NCBI RefSeq assembly: GCF_001902295.1
Contig: NZ_CP018335.1
Span: forward strand, 2,790,001-2,854,000
DNA: 64,000 nucleotides
Source of the DNA: Clostridium kluyveri
GTDB lineage: Bacteria; Bacillota; Clostridia; Clostridiales; Clostridiaceae
Reading direction: 5' to 3'
The position numbers and the translations under genes are program-made. Positions 1 to 9,419 of this stretch are shown here, piece by piece (the first letter of the stretch is position 1; every line of letters starts with the position of its first letter). The notes under the pieces were generated by a model. It saw nothing but the letters and a program-made list of their open reading frames with translations. It was not told the DNA's origin and made no database searches.

Positions 1-2533
1 TCTGTATTTGATACTTTTCTCCATCATAAATTACCTTTACACCATTTAAGTCCATCTTATCTATTTTTTCGCTTAGGGTATTTTCTACATCTACTGAGTT
101 GTACCCCGTCTTTATGTCACTATATACTGTTACTGTTTTATCCTTTTTGTAATGTTTTATTTGATCCAGTTCCGGGCTAAGACTAATGTCTGCTACCTGT
201 GATAACAGCACTTTATTATTGGTAACACTTGATTTAATCTGCAAATTTTCGAGATCTTTCACAGATGAAATATTAGTTTTAACTAAAATCTCATATTCAC
301 TGCCATTTTTTCTATACACAGAACTACTATAGCCACTTAAGGCAATATTTATCTGCTGCAGTATATCAGATTTTAATAAACCAAGTTGTGATGCTTTAGT
401 ATCATCTATATTTACTTCATATTCATAAGTTTTTTTTGCCGCATCATCCCTTACATTTAAAGTTCCAGGTATGTCTTTTAACTGCTGTTGTATTTTATTT
501 GAGGCAGCATAAATTTTATCCAGGTCATCTCCAGTGAGTCTTAGCCTTATAGGTGCTCCTGTTGGTTCAGCTTGCTCCAAAAGTTTTACTGTAGCTGTAC
601 CTTCATAAATTTTGCTATCTAATAGACCTTGTATATGTTCAGCCAATTCCTGTCTCGTTTCAAATTTCTTAGTCTTATCTATATTTACCCTTACCATGAT
701 TTGTGCTGTATCCTTTGAGAGTGCCACTGTGGGCAAGGTAATATAAAATTTCGGCATACCACCACCTACAGCTGAAGTATATCCTGTGACCTCCTTTTGT
801 GTTTTTAATATATCCTCTACATGTTTTACCAAATTGGCTGTACTATTTATATCATCAACCTTTTCATTTGAAATATCTATGTAAACTATATTTTTATCCA
901 CATAAGGAAAAAACTGCATTCCAAGGGTTTTCATTATACATATAGATACTACAAATACCCCTATGGCTGCCATAACAACAGTCTTTTTATGTGAAAGTCC
1001 ATAAGTTAAAAGCCTGTGAAACATTCTACGAACTTTACTTTCCCTGTTCACCTTTTTACTTTTCTTAAAGACTAAAGAAGCCATAGCAGGAGTTACAAAT
1101 AACGCCGATAGGTAAGAACAGGTTACACATATCATTACCACTTGAGGCAATGATTTTAAAAATTCTCCTACTGCCCCAGGTATTGTGAGTAGTGGAGCAA
1201 AAGCTCCTACAATAATTAATGTGGAGGTAAACACAGGTACAAATAATCTTTTTATACCATGCAAGGCAGCCTTATCCCCTGTCATACCCTGATCTATTCC
1301 TACCTGTATAACATCTCCTATTACAACAGCATCATCTACCAGTATTCCAAGAGCTATAATAAGTGCTGTAGTGGACATCTGCTCCACTTTAATTCCAAGC
1401 ACATTCATTACCACAAAAGACATTGCTATAGATATAGGAATAACTGCAGATACTACTAAAGAATTTCTAAGCCCCATTCCTATGAGAACTGTTATAATTA
1501 CGAGAATAACACCCTCTCTGAGATTTTTCATGAAAAATGAAACTGAATCACTTACATCTTCAGGTTGAAATGTAACTTCATCTATGGTTAAATCCTTTGG
1601 CAGCTGCTTTTTTATCTCATCTAGTTTTTTCTTTACATCATCACCTATAAGTACTATATTCTTATTATTCTCAAAATATCCTGCCAATAGCACTGTACCA
1701 GTTCCATTATCAGTAAATTTCAATTCAGAATCATCATCATAATCCATATATACTTTTGCTATATCTTTAATTTTCATAGTTTCTCCAGTGGTGCTTGAAA
1801 CTCCTACAATAGTATTTTCTATATCCTGCAGGGAAGTAAACGTACCTGGTGTATTAACCTTTATTTTTCCCGTACTTAGGTCTAAAGATCCCGAGGGAAT
1901 ATCTATATTTTGTGCTTTTAATACACTGCATACATCTTCAATGGAAATAGAATATTTATTTATTTTACTCCAGTCCACTTCTACCTTTACTTGTTTATCC
2001 TGCTTTCCATCTACATCAAACCTTGAAATACCACTTATATCACTTAATTGTTTTTTTATGTCCTCTGCATAATTTCCAAGTTGTTCATAAGAATAGTTTT
2101 TACCAGATACACTTATAATCATACCAGCTGTTTCTGTGAGGTTAGTATTTATTTTACTATCCTGGCATCCTTCTGGAAGATCAGACTTTAAATCTTTAAT
2201 TTTGTCTCTCAAATCTCTCCAGGCTTTATCCTTATCCGTATCATTGTTTAAATATATAATAACTATGGAAGCACTATTTTTTGAATATGACTCTACATAA
2301 TCATAACCATCTATCTCCTCAACCTTGTCTTCAATCTTCTTTGTAACCAATTTTTCTATATCACCTGGAGAAGCACCAGGATATATTGTAGTAATCATGG
2401 CCGCTGGGGATGAAACATCTGGACTTTCTTGCTTAGGAGTTATGTAGTAGCAGTAAAAACCGCCTATAATGATTACAGCTACTAAAAACAGTACTATTTT
2501 TTTATTTTTTATGGCAGCTCTAATTAATCCCAT
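1..2533 (-). CDS. RND-family efflux transporter (AcrB/HAE1-like), C-terminus outside the window
   Basis: The frame opens with ATG at 2533 and stays open to the window edge, giving 844 codons of a protein normally about 1,000-1,050 residues; the C-terminal part is missing. The N-terminus is MGLIRAAIKNKKIVLFLVAV, an inner-membrane RND start with TM1, followed by the large extracytoplasmic loop beginning with a TIYPGASPGDIEK stretch typical of the family. The middle is hydrophobic (TM2-6). It is the pump of a tripartite-like system: the adaptor lipoprotein lies 13 nt upstream and a TetR regulator is divergent. Known members export drugs, solvents or lipids using the proton gradient; in Gram-positives no outer-membrane partner exists. 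The substrate cannot be read from sequence. Confidence 0.93.
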   Translation of the reverse strand, partial: MGLIRAAIKNKKIVLFLVAVIIIGGFYCYYITPKQESPDVSSPAAMITTIYPGASPGDIEKLVTKKIEDKVEEIDGYDYVESYSKNSASIVIIYLNNDTDKDKAWRDLRDKIKDLKSDLPEGCQDSKINTNLTETAGMIISVSGKNYSYEQLGNYAEDIKKQLSDISGISRFDVDGKQDKQVKVEVDWSKINKYSISIEDVCSVLKAQNIDIPSGSLDLSTGKIKVNTPGTFTSLQDIENTIVGVSSTTGETMKIKDIAKVYMDYDDDSELKFTDNGTGTVLLAGYFENNKNIVLIGDDVKKKLDEIKKQLPKDLTIDEVTFQPEDVSDSVSFFMKNLREGVILVIITVLIGMGLRNSLVVSAVIPISIAMSFVVMNVLGIKVEQMSTTALIIALGILVDDAVVIGDVIQVGIDQGMTGDKAALHGIKRLFVPVFTSTLIIVGAFAPLLTIPGAVGEFLKSLPQVVMICVTCSYLSALFVTPAMASLVFKKSKKVNRESKVRRMFHRLLTYGLSHKKTVVMAAIGVFVVSICIMKTLGMQFFPYVDKNIVYIDISNEKVDDINSTANLVKHVEDILKTQKEVTGYTSAVGGGMPKFYITLPTVALSKDTAQIMVRVNIDKTKKFETRQELAEHIQGLLDSKIYEGTATVKLLEQAEPTGAPIRLRLTGDDLDKIYAASNKIQQQLKDIPGTLNVRDDAAKKTYEYEVNIDDTKASQLGLLKSDILQQINIALSGYSSSVYRKNGSEYEILVKTNISSVKDLENLQIKSSVTNNKVLLSQVADISLSPELDQIKHYKKDKTVTVYSDIKTGYNSVDVENTLSEKIDKMDLNGVKVIYDGEKYQIQ

Positions 2534-2546
2534 AGTAGATTCTCCT

Positions 2547-3761
2547 TTACTTTACTGTAACTTTATAGCCAGCTTTTATATTCTTCATGCCTTGAACAAC
2601 AAGTTTATCGCCTAATTCTAAACCTTCTACTGAAACTTTATCTTCGTTTGTATCTCCCAAGGTCACATTCTTTCTAATAGCATGTCCACCTTGTACTACA
2701 TAAACACAATCCTCTCCATCATTTAAAATACTGCTAATAGGAATCCATATAGAATTTTTTGTTCCCACATTAATGTACACTTTTACGTCTTCTCCTATAT
2801 AAAACTTACTATTATCTATTGGATTTAACAGCTTAATTTGAGTACTGTATGTACCTGATGTTTCATCTGCCATTTGAACTATATTTATGATTTCTCCATT
2901 TACTGTAGTATTATCTATCTTTACCTGAGCTTTTGTACCAACAGTTATCTTCTTCACATCCTCCTCAGATAGTCCCACAGTAACAACCTGATTTTCACTT
3001 CTTAATAGAATAACAGGATTGCCAGCTGCCTGCATTTCACCTTCCCTGCAAAGTACATCTACTACATAACCATCAATATCTGCAGTCAGTGAGGCATCTT
3101 GAACCAAGTTAACCTTTGAATCATAATCAGCTTTTGCTGTATTTAATTGCGCTAAAAGAGCTTGTTTATCTTCTTCTCTGGAACCATTTTGAAGCTGCTG
3201 CAGGCTTTGCTTGGCACTATTTAAGGCACTTTCGCTGCTATCTAATTGAAGTCTAATATCATCAACCTGCTGCTTTGAAACTGCGCCGCTTTCATATAAT
3301 TTTACATTTTTATTATACAAATCTTCATAATAACTATAATTATTTTGGGCATTCTTTACTGCTATTTCAGCTTTATTTATATCTTCTGCTTGAGAACCAT
3401 TTACTGCTTTATTATACTGTGCAGAAGCTGCATTCATCTGTGATTTAGAAGCTTCCATTGCAAAATTCAAATCACTTTTATCAAGCTCCACTAGATTATC
3501 TCCTTTTTTTACATGCTGTCCCTTATATACGTATATTTTTAAAATCTTAGCAGAACTTTTAAAAGAAAGCTTTCTCACTTCGCTGCCTCCTGTTATTCCC
3601 TCATATTCTAAAGAAACAGGATAATTTTCATTTTTCATCTCCAAAATCTTTACAGGATAACTCTTGCTGCCAGTTTCTTCTGAATCATCTCCTTTGCCGC
3701 ATCCACTTAGTACAATTGCAACCACAGCCAAACATAAAAAGGACAAAAATATTTTTTTCAC
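2547..3761 (-). CDS. RND efflux periplasmic-adaptor-type (HlyD/MFP) lipoprotein
   Basis: A 404-residue membrane fusion protein. It has a lipoprotein signal peptide with lipobox LSGC (Cys about residue 21), a short beta-barrel/lipoyl half around residues 60-95, a long coiled-coil hairpin about residues 100-220 rich in Ala/Gln/Lys/Glu, the second lipoyl half (ADIDGYVVDVLCREGE) and a C-terminal beta-barrel with the VVQGMKNIKAGYKV tail. It starts the pump operon, followed 13 nt later by the RND transporter, and presumably bridges the pump to the cell envelope. The intergenic region to the divergent TetR regulator carries a small inverted repeat that may control it. Confidence 0.93.
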   Translation of the reverse strand: MKKIFLSFLCLAVVAIVLSGCGKGDDSEETGSKSYPVKILEMKNENYPVSLEYEGITGGSEVRKLSFKSSAKILKIYVYKGQHVKKGDNLVELDKSDLNFAMEASKSQMNAASAQYNKAVNGSQAEDINKAEIAVKNAQNNYSYYEDLYNKNVKLYESGAVSKQQVDDIRLQLDSSESALNSAKQSLQQLQNGSREEDKQALLAQLNTAKADYDSKVNLVQDASLTADIDGYVVDVLCREGEMQAAGNPVILLRSENQVVTVGLSEEDVKKITVGTKAQVKIDNTTVNGEIINIVQMADETSGTYSTQIKLLNPIDNSKFYIGEDVKVYINVGTKNSIWIPISSILNDGEDCVYVVQGGHAIRKNVTLGDTNEDKVSVEGLELGDKLVVQGMKNIKAGYKVTVK

Positions 3762-3884
3762 GCTATCCCCCCTAATTCAAATAAAACACTTGTACTTTTA
3801 TAAACATGTGTCTATTATAGAACGTGTGTAGTATAACTTCAATCATTAATCTATTATTGATTTGAAGGTTATTCAACATATAAT

Positions 3885-3896
3885 CAACAAGTGTTG
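3885..3896. promoter_or_regulatory. Candidate TetR operator between divergent genes
   Basis: The sequence CAACA-AG-TGTTG forms an inverted repeat in the intergenic region between the RND adaptor (minus) and the TetR regulator (plus), about 33 bp before the regulator start. TetR proteins usually bind short palindromes in such divergent promoters. A second imperfect repeat (ACACTTGT ... ACATGTGT) lies near 3786-3811. The assignment is inference from position and symmetry. Confidence 0.4.
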
Positions 3897-3928
3897 GATA
3901 AATATCGAAATATTTTCGGGAGGTTACC

Positions 3929-4471
3929 ATGGAAGAAAAGAAATTGGATAGACGTATAAGAAAAACTAAACAAAGTCTGTTTCACGCCCTAACAAAACTC
4001 ATGTCTAAGAAAAAAATTAATAATATCACAGTAAAGGAACTTACTGATTTAGCAGATGTCAATAGATCAACTTTTTATCATTATTACAGAGATATATTTG
4101 ATATGGTGGATAAAATAAGAACTGAGTTCATTGATGATTTCAGCAAAACTTATGATAAATTTTCAAAAGAAGCCACCACCTATGATGATTTATTATCTTT
4201 TTTTATATATATTTTTGAGTTCGTTCAGATTAATGCTGGAATATTTAAAATATTTCTTTGTGATGATATGGACTATACTTTTATAGAAAAACTTAAGGAT
4301 GCTATAAAACACTATGAAATTCCTCTAGATGATACATCCTCAGAATTAGAAGCTCACTATTGTATGCCTTTCATTATATCAGGATGTATCGGGGTAATAC
4401 AACAGTGGTTGAATAATGATATGAATGCTTCTCCTAAAGATATGGCATCAATTATTGTTAAAATGCTTTAA
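3929..4471 (+). CDS. TetR/AcrR family transcriptional regulator
   Basis: A 180-residue protein with an N-terminal TetR helix-turn-helix: the segment ITVKELTDLADVNRSTFYHY (residues about 32-51) is the recognition helix region typical of the family. The C-terminal half is helical and would bind an inducer. A GGGAGG ribosome binding site sits just upstream of the ATG. It is divergent from the RND adaptor/pump genes, so repression of that efflux operon is the likely role. The inducer is unknown. Confidence 0.9.
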   Translation: MEEKKLDRRIRKTKQSLFHALTKLMSKKKINNITVKELTDLADVNRSTFYHYYRDIFDMVDKIRTEFIDDFSKTYDKFSKEATTYDDLLSFFIYIFEFVQINAGIFKIFLCDDMDYTFIEKLKDAIKHYEIPLDDTSSELEAHYCMPFIISGCIGVIQQWLNNDMNASPKDMASIIVKML

Positions 4472-4679
4472 AACGCCTTTTTACATGAAACAATTATTTT
4501 TTCATAACCAAATTTTATTTTTTCGCACTCAACTTAACACTCAATAAATATTAAAGTATCCATCGAGTAAAATACTCCACTTAAGTAAATACTATAAAGA
4601 GAAGTAATAACAGTCTTTATATTTAAAAGCCTTTACTTTATATACATTTGTAATTCATTAATTTTACAGGAGGAATTGT

Positions 4680-4850
4680 ATGGATAACAATAAAAACAGA
4701 GTGAAAGATAGACCAAAATCCAATGCTGAAAAAAGGAAAATGTGTTCTGAAGCAGGTGCCGAAATAGGTATTGAACAGGGTAAAAAAATAGGCTCTCATG
4801 CGAATGGGAAAAAATACACAAAAAGATCAAAATTATCTCATAATAAATAA
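4680..4850 (+). CDS. Small basic hydrophilic protein (56 aa), possibly spore-associated
   Basis: A 56-codon frame starts at ATG 4680 behind a strong AGGAGG site with good spacing. The product is very hydrophilic and lysine-rich (about 13 Lys), with one Cys and a Gly-rich centre (AGAEIGIEQGKKIG). It has no membrane segment. Composition and size recall small spore-type proteins of clostridia, but I do not recognise a named family, and it lacks the alpha/beta-SASP signature. It is followed by a strong hairpin at 4891-4931. Confidence 0.7.
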   Translation: MDNNKNRVKDRPKSNAEKRKMCSEAGAEIGIEQGKKIGSHANGKKYTKRSKLSHNK

Positions 4851-4890
4851 AAATCAATTTAAAAAACTTATAAACTCAAGTGCTGAATAG

Positions 4891-4931
4891 GAATGTACCT
4901 AGGTTTGTATAAAACAAATCAAGGTACATTC
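4891..4931. terminator. Strong bidirectional hairpin terminator
   Basis: GAATGTACCT and AGGTACATTC are perfect 10-base arms, extended inward to about 16 of 18 pairs with a TATAAA-type loop. It lies between two convergent genes (the 56-aa gene and the MutS-like gene), so it probably stops transcription from both sides. Confidence 0.75.
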
Positions 4932-4947
4932 ATTTCCCTAAAAGATT

Positions 4948-6828
4948 TTACTCATCCTCATTAATTTCTCCTATTTTAATCCCAGCTAATTTCATTAAAT
5001 ATACAGCATTTCTTGTAGAGGAAATTCCATTCTTTAATTTATAATCAAAATAAATTTTATTCTCCCTATAATATTCAGAAAAATGATAGTTTTTAATTTT
5101 TGAGTCTTTATGCTTTGCCATTTCACCTAACTCTAAATCATGAGTGGATATAACCCCCAAATTTCCTGTTCTGTTTAATTGATTTACTAAAGTTATAGCT
5201 CCAATATGTCTATCTCTTGAATTAGTTCCTTTAAAAATTTCATCTAATAAAGACAATACTTTTTTCCCTTCTTTTGAAGCCTCAACAATACTTTTAATTT
5301 TTAATATTTCTGCATAAAAAGAAGATATACTTTGTCCTAAATTGTCATTTATTCTCATACAACTATACATCTCCATAATAGTACAGTAAAATTGCTCTGC
5401 ACACACGGGAGCTCCAGCATAAGCTAATACAATATTAATTCCTATAGTTCTCATAAATGTGCTCTTTCCAGACATATTAGAGCCTGTTATGAGCATAACT
5501 GGATAAGTTTCTTCGAGCTTTAAATTATTACATACTCGTTTTTCTCTCAAAAGAGGATGTCCCATATTTTTCGCTATGATCTTTGATGGTCCATCTATAA
5601 TTTTAGGCATACTCCAATTAGGATTATCATATTTGATAACTGCAATACTACATAGGGCTTCTAATTCTGCTATTATATTAATCCACTTTTCAAAGTTATT
5701 TCCTGATTGTATCTTCCATTTTTCAATAGAAATAGTCCAGTAGTATTCTATCATAAGAATAGGATTTAAAATGAAATATAACATATTACGTCTATTAGCT
5801 ATAGATTCACAAATTTTAGAAAAAACATCTATCTGTTTAGATGCATTTTGACCATTATTATAAAGTTCTTTACATAAATTTATAATATACTTTGATTTAA
5901 ATTTACGTTTTTCTATATGTGTAAGCATATTTTTATATGCTTTTATGCTACAATTGTATTTCTCGGCAATAATTAAATTTTTCATTCTATCTTCTTTTTT
6001 CATCCTTAAAATAATACATTGAATCAAAATGAAAAAAATAGGAATGTAATAAGGAATTATGTAGAATATTTTCGGTGCACTTTTGTAAGTTCCAAAAAAA
6101 ACAGATAATACATAATAAAGTATTTTCACCAGTAAGGTTAAAGTAGTTATTGTGGTTACTACTGACAAAATCCTCAAAATCCAAATTACTTTATTTTTTA
6201 ATATGTAATTACTTCTTTGTTTCATCCATAAAAAAAGTTCTTGAGGATTTTGTTTGTCATTGCAAATTACTTTTCCTTCTGCTTCAAGCCTCTGCCTGAA
6301 ATATATTTTCTGTCCAAGTTCTACAACCGCAGATTGTCTATCATATATATTCTGTTTATTTTCAGGCTTTTCTGTCAATATTTGCTTCAATTTTTGTCTT
6401 CCAATGTGAGTATGGGCTGTATTTATCCATTGGAATAAAGAACCTTTCCCAAAAACATCAAGATCGTACGAATAATTATGATTTTTATCTATAAAATCTT
6501 CACCAATATCCTGAAAAGTTTTCCATTCTCCCTCCAATCGTTTTATTGAAGTTTTATTTATTTCATATAATACATTCAAATAGTTCTTTTTACGTTCCAT
6601 TTTTTTATGTAAATAAGTTAGATAACAAAACAAAATAATCATAACTAAAACTATAAAATCAAATATAAAATGTCTTCTTAATATATACATTATTATCAAA
6701 ATCATAAGTCCTAGTACAAAAGTAGCCAATCTTAAATTACTCAAATTACCTATATATTTTTCTTGCTTTTTAAATAATAGATTATATTTAATTTTTCTCT
6801 TTTTATATTCCTTTAGTACTGATATCAT
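4948..6828 (-). CDS. Membrane-anchored MutS-family ATPase
   Basis: A 626-residue protein. Two hydrophobic segments lie at about residues 32-67, further ones around residues 210-275, and a MutS domain V ATPase occupies the C-terminal 200 residues: Walker A GSNMSGKSTF, Walker B LLDEIFKGTNSRDR and an STHDLELG switch. It lacks the MutS mismatch-recognition domain I and the Smr domain of MutS2. Known homologues are annotated MutS-family DNA mismatch repair protein, but the membrane helices argue against a standard repair role. The start at 6828 follows a GGAGGTGAGG site. It stands alone between a terminator and the PadR locus. Confidence 0.88.
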   Translation of the reverse strand: MISVLKEYKKRKIKYNLLFKKQEKYIGNLSNLRLATFVLGLMILIIMYILRRHFIFDFIVLVMIILFCYLTYLHKKMERKKNYLNVLYEINKTSIKRLEGEWKTFQDIGEDFIDKNHNYSYDLDVFGKGSLFQWINTAHTHIGRQKLKQILTEKPENKQNIYDRQSAVVELGQKIYFRQRLEAEGKVICNDKQNPQELFLWMKQRSNYILKNKVIWILRILSVVTTITTLTLLVKILYYVLSVFFGTYKSAPKIFYIIPYYIPIFFILIQCIILRMKKEDRMKNLIIAEKYNCSIKAYKNMLTHIEKRKFKSKYIINLCKELYNNGQNASKQIDVFSKICESIANRRNMLYFILNPILMIEYYWTISIEKWKIQSGNNFEKWINIIAELEALCSIAVIKYDNPNWSMPKIIDGPSKIIAKNMGHPLLREKRVCNNLKLEETYPVMLITGSNMSGKSTFMRTIGINIVLAYAGAPVCAEQFYCTIMEMYSCMRINDNLGQSISSFYAEILKIKSIVEASKEGKKVLSLLDEIFKGTNSRDRHIGAITLVNQLNRTGNLGVISTHDLELGEMAKHKDSKIKNYHFSEYYRENKIYFDYKLKNGISSTRNAVYLMKLAGIKIGEINEDE

Positions 6829-7046
6829 TCCTCACCTCCAGCTAATAACCCCATAAATGGAAAATGAAGTTCATATAAGAACTATTCTAAAAATAATATA
6901 AACCACCAATTCATAGTATAAAATTGATTTGCATAACAATTATACTGGAAAAGGTAATTTATATATGCTCAAAAATATATTACTACACAATTAAAAAATA
7001 CTACAAAAAGTTGATATTGTATACAAAAATTTTTTAAACAAATAAC

Positions 7047-7095
7047 TTGCATTATACATCTAAAAGATATATAATAAATACATCTTTTAGATGTA
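7047..7095 (+). promoter_or_regulatory. Sigma-A promoter overlapped by PadR operator
   Basis: A near-consensus promoter is visible: TTGCAT (7047-7052), 17-bp spacer, TATAAT (7070-7075). A perfect 14-bp inverted repeat, TACATCTAAAAGAT (7055-7068) and its complement (7082-7095), brackets the -10 box. PadR-family repressors bind exactly this kind of dyad at their own promoter, so autoregulation of the padR-exporter operon is very likely. Confidence 0.8.
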
Positions 7096-7110
7096 TAGGA
7101 GAAGATTAAA

Positions 7111-7641
7111 ATGATGAATGAACTTTTTATTTTAGGTGAATTAATGGAAGAACCTCAAAGTGGTTATCATTTACGTAACGCACTGCAAGTTTCTTTAGGA
7201 CATCATCGAAAAATCAGCTATGGCGTGATTTATCCTCTACTTGAAAAATTAGAGAAGAAAGGTTTTTTAGAAATAACCAATGTAGAATCAGACAAAAAAA
7301 ATAAGAAAATTGCCACTATTACAGAAAAAGGGGAAAAACGTTTTTTTGAACTAATGAAAATGCCTGTTCCTAAGGGTGCTCACAATGCGGATATATATTT
7401 AATAAAGCTTGATGTGATGCAGCATCTTGCTCTAGATGAACAAATACAATTATTAGATCAATTCTATCAGGAACAAAAAGATATCATCAAAGATACACAA
7501 AATGCACTTCAAAAATTAGCTGAAAAAGATTCAAAAGATCACTGGTATGCAAGTAGGAAGTTTGAGCTACGACTACGACAAACCACTGTAGCAATTGAAT
7601 GGATTGAAAAGTTTAAACATGAATTGAAGAAAGAATGGTGA
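7111..7641 (+). CDS. PadR family transcriptional regulator
   Basis: A 176-residue regulator with an N-terminal winged helix (GYHLRNALQVSLGHHRKISYG through PLLEKLEKKGFLEI) and a C-terminal helical dimerisation domain (residues about 95-176), the classic PadR/Vir layout. Two adjacent ATG codons (7111, 7114) follow an AGGAGA site. The 3' end overlaps the exporter gene by 7 nt, so both are co-transcribed and probably coupled. The upstream 14-bp dyad is its probable operator. Confidence 0.92.
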   Translation: MMNELFILGELMEEPQSGYHLRNALQVSLGHHRKISYGVIYPLLEKLEKKGFLEITNVESDKKNKKIATITEKGEKRFFELMKMPVPKGAHNADIYLIKLDVMQHLALDEQIQLLDQFYQEQKDIIKDTQNALQKLAEKDSKDHWYASRKFELRLRQTTVAIEWIEKFKHELKKEW

Positions 7642-9011
7642 GCAGCATGACAAAAGAAATAAAAATAGCCTTATTAATGGCTGCTAGTCTCTTTATGGAG
7701 ATCTTAGATGGAACAATTGTAACCACCGCACTACCTAAAATGGCACAATATTTTCATACAAGTTCATCAACAATTGCTTTACTGGTCAGTGTGTATTTGA
7801 TTACAGTGGCCATTTTTATCCCATTAAGTGGATGGATGGCTAATCGATTTGGAAAAAAGAAAATTTGGATTATTGCTGTTATCATCTTTACCTTTAGCTC
7901 GTTAAGCAACGCATTAGCACCTAATTTTTCTCTCCTTTTGCTAATGAGAATTGTACAAGGAATTTCTGGTGCTTTGATGACACCTACCGCAAGATTGATT
8001 GTACTAGAAAAGACGCCGGCTTCACAGCTGTTGAAAATGGTTAGTTATCTTATTTGGCCTGCATTGATAGCACCAGCAATAGCACCAGTGGTTGGTGGAT
8101 TTATTATTACTTACTGGAGTTGGCATTGGATTTTCTTAATTAATATCCCAATAGGCTTAATTATCGCATTAATCGGCATAAAATTGATTGATAAGGATCA
8201 GGTAAATAAGACATCTACTTTTGATCTTTTAGGATTTATAGAAATTGCCTGTTCATCCGGCATAATTCTAATTGGAGCAGAACTGGCCACTCATGGAAAA
8301 AACTATTGGTTTAGTGCATTAGGATTAATTATTTTAGGAGTAATACTAGGCTTTATGGTTTTCAAGCACTTGAAAAAAGCATCCAATCCATTATTTTCAC
8401 TTGATGGGTTAAAAATAACTTCTTTTAGAATTTGTCAGACAAGTGGTTCTATTTTATGGTTATCTGTGGGGGCAATGCCCTATCTATTAACAATTTTTTT
8501 GCAAACAATCTTTCATTGGTCCGCAGTAAAAGCAGGCAGTTATGTGCTATTTATTTTTATTGGAAATATTGGAATCAAACCTTTTACCAATCCAATTATT
8601 CGTAAACTGGGCTATCGAGGTGCACTATTATCATCATTTGGAATGGTATTTATCACATCCATTGCTTTAGCATTTATTGAAACCACTACTTTGCCTATTT
8701 GGATAATGTTTCTTGCATTAGTCTCAGGTGTAGGACGCTCACTAGCCTTAACTGCTTATAATGGATTGAGTTTTTCTGAAATAGACCCTAAAGATAGAAA
8801 TAGTGCAAATACTTTAAATGCTGTTGTTTCAACATTAGCTCAAGGTATGGGAATATCACTCATTACAGTGGTTGTAAATTTATTTCAATTTTTCTTTTTA
8901 ATTAATACTGCCTATGAATTAGGTTTTATCTTTCTTGGTCTATTGATGCTATTCCCAGTAATTGAAGTACTATTTCTACCTGAAAATATTGGTCATGCCA
9001 CAATCAGCTAA
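7635..9011 (+). CDS. DHA2-type MFS multidrug exporter (EmrB/QacA family)
   Basis: A 458-residue, highly hydrophobic protein with about 14 predicted membrane helices. Motifs: ILDGTIVTTALPKM in TM1, GWMANRFGKKK (motif A) in loop 2-3, and SWHWIFLINIPIG (motif D-like) after TM5. ATG 7635 overlaps padR; ATG 7647 (MTKEIKIALL) is an alternative start. Proton-driven export of drugs is the known role of the family. A partial, internally deleted relative of this same gene sits at 20341-20743, on the far side of the toxin island. Confidence 0.93.
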   Translation: MVSSMTKEIKIALLMAASLFMEILDGTIVTTALPKMAQYFHTSSSTIALLVSVYLITVAIFIPLSGWMANRFGKKKIWIIAVIIFTFSSLSNALAPNFSLLLLMRIVQGISGALMTPTARLIVLEKTPASQLLKMVSYLIWPALIAPAIAPVVGGFIITYWSWHWIFLINIPIGLIIALIGIKLIDKDQVNKTSTFDLLGFIEIACSSGIILIGAELATHGKNYWFSALGLIILGVILGFMVFKHLKKASNPLFSLDGLKITSFRICQTSGSILWLSVGAMPYLLTIFLQTIFHWSAVKAGSYVLFIFIGNIGIKPFTNPIIRKLGYRGALLSSFGMVFITSIALAFIETTTLPIWIMFLALVSGVGRSLALTAYNGLSFSEIDPKDRNSANTLNAVVSTLAQGMGISLITVVVNLFQFFFLINTAYELGFIFLGLLMLFPVIEVLFLPENIGHATIS

Positions 9012-9184
9012 TCAGCTAGATTTACTTACTACATGGGAAAACATTGAACAGTTTGTTGCATAGTATTAGTATTTATCAAAAACTACACTTGTTTTATTTA
9101 TTGTTAGTATCTTTCATCTTGATTCTACCCTTTCTATTTTTATTCTAGCACTACTTTACTCCTTTCAATTTCCTTACATGGAAA

Positions 9185-9221
9185 AAGAGCCAATGCTTCT
9201 TCGTGAGAAACATTGACTCTT
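9185..9221 (+). terminator. Hairpin downstream of the exporter, in an otherwise gene-free stretch
   Basis: AAGAGCCAATG pairs with CATTGACTCTT (10 of 11) about 175 bp after the exporter stop. The gene-free stretch 9012-9419 holds this hairpin, a 30-bp segment also found after the exporter remnant near 20744, and a second hairpin at 9267-9290; no coding frame is convincing. Confidence 0.55.
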
Positions 9222-9266
9222 ATCATTGTTATAATATATATTTAGTTTTTATTTTAGTTACAACTC

Positions 9267-9290
9267 ACTGCATTATTGAAATTATGCAGT
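9267..9290. repeat. Hairpin motif downstream of SUKH gene (copy 1)
   Basis: ACTGCAT and ATGCAGT form a 7-bp stem. A related segment (20-bp stretch sharing TGCA, ATTGA and ATTATGCAGT) occurs at 10898-10921, downstream of another immunity gene. Both may be module-end terminators. Confidence 0.4.
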
Positions 9291-9419
9291 CTGATTTAAT
9301 TTTAAATATTTCTTCCTTTTTATAAGAATTATGAAATATATATTTGAGATTCATATTCATATTTTTTGCAGTTACCTTTGGTATAATATTGCATTGAGTA
9401 ACAGGATTTTTTTAATATT

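Noticed and set aside
9012..9419. Possible small gene between exporter and SUKH gene
   Set aside because: No frame with start and ribosome site; only hairpins.
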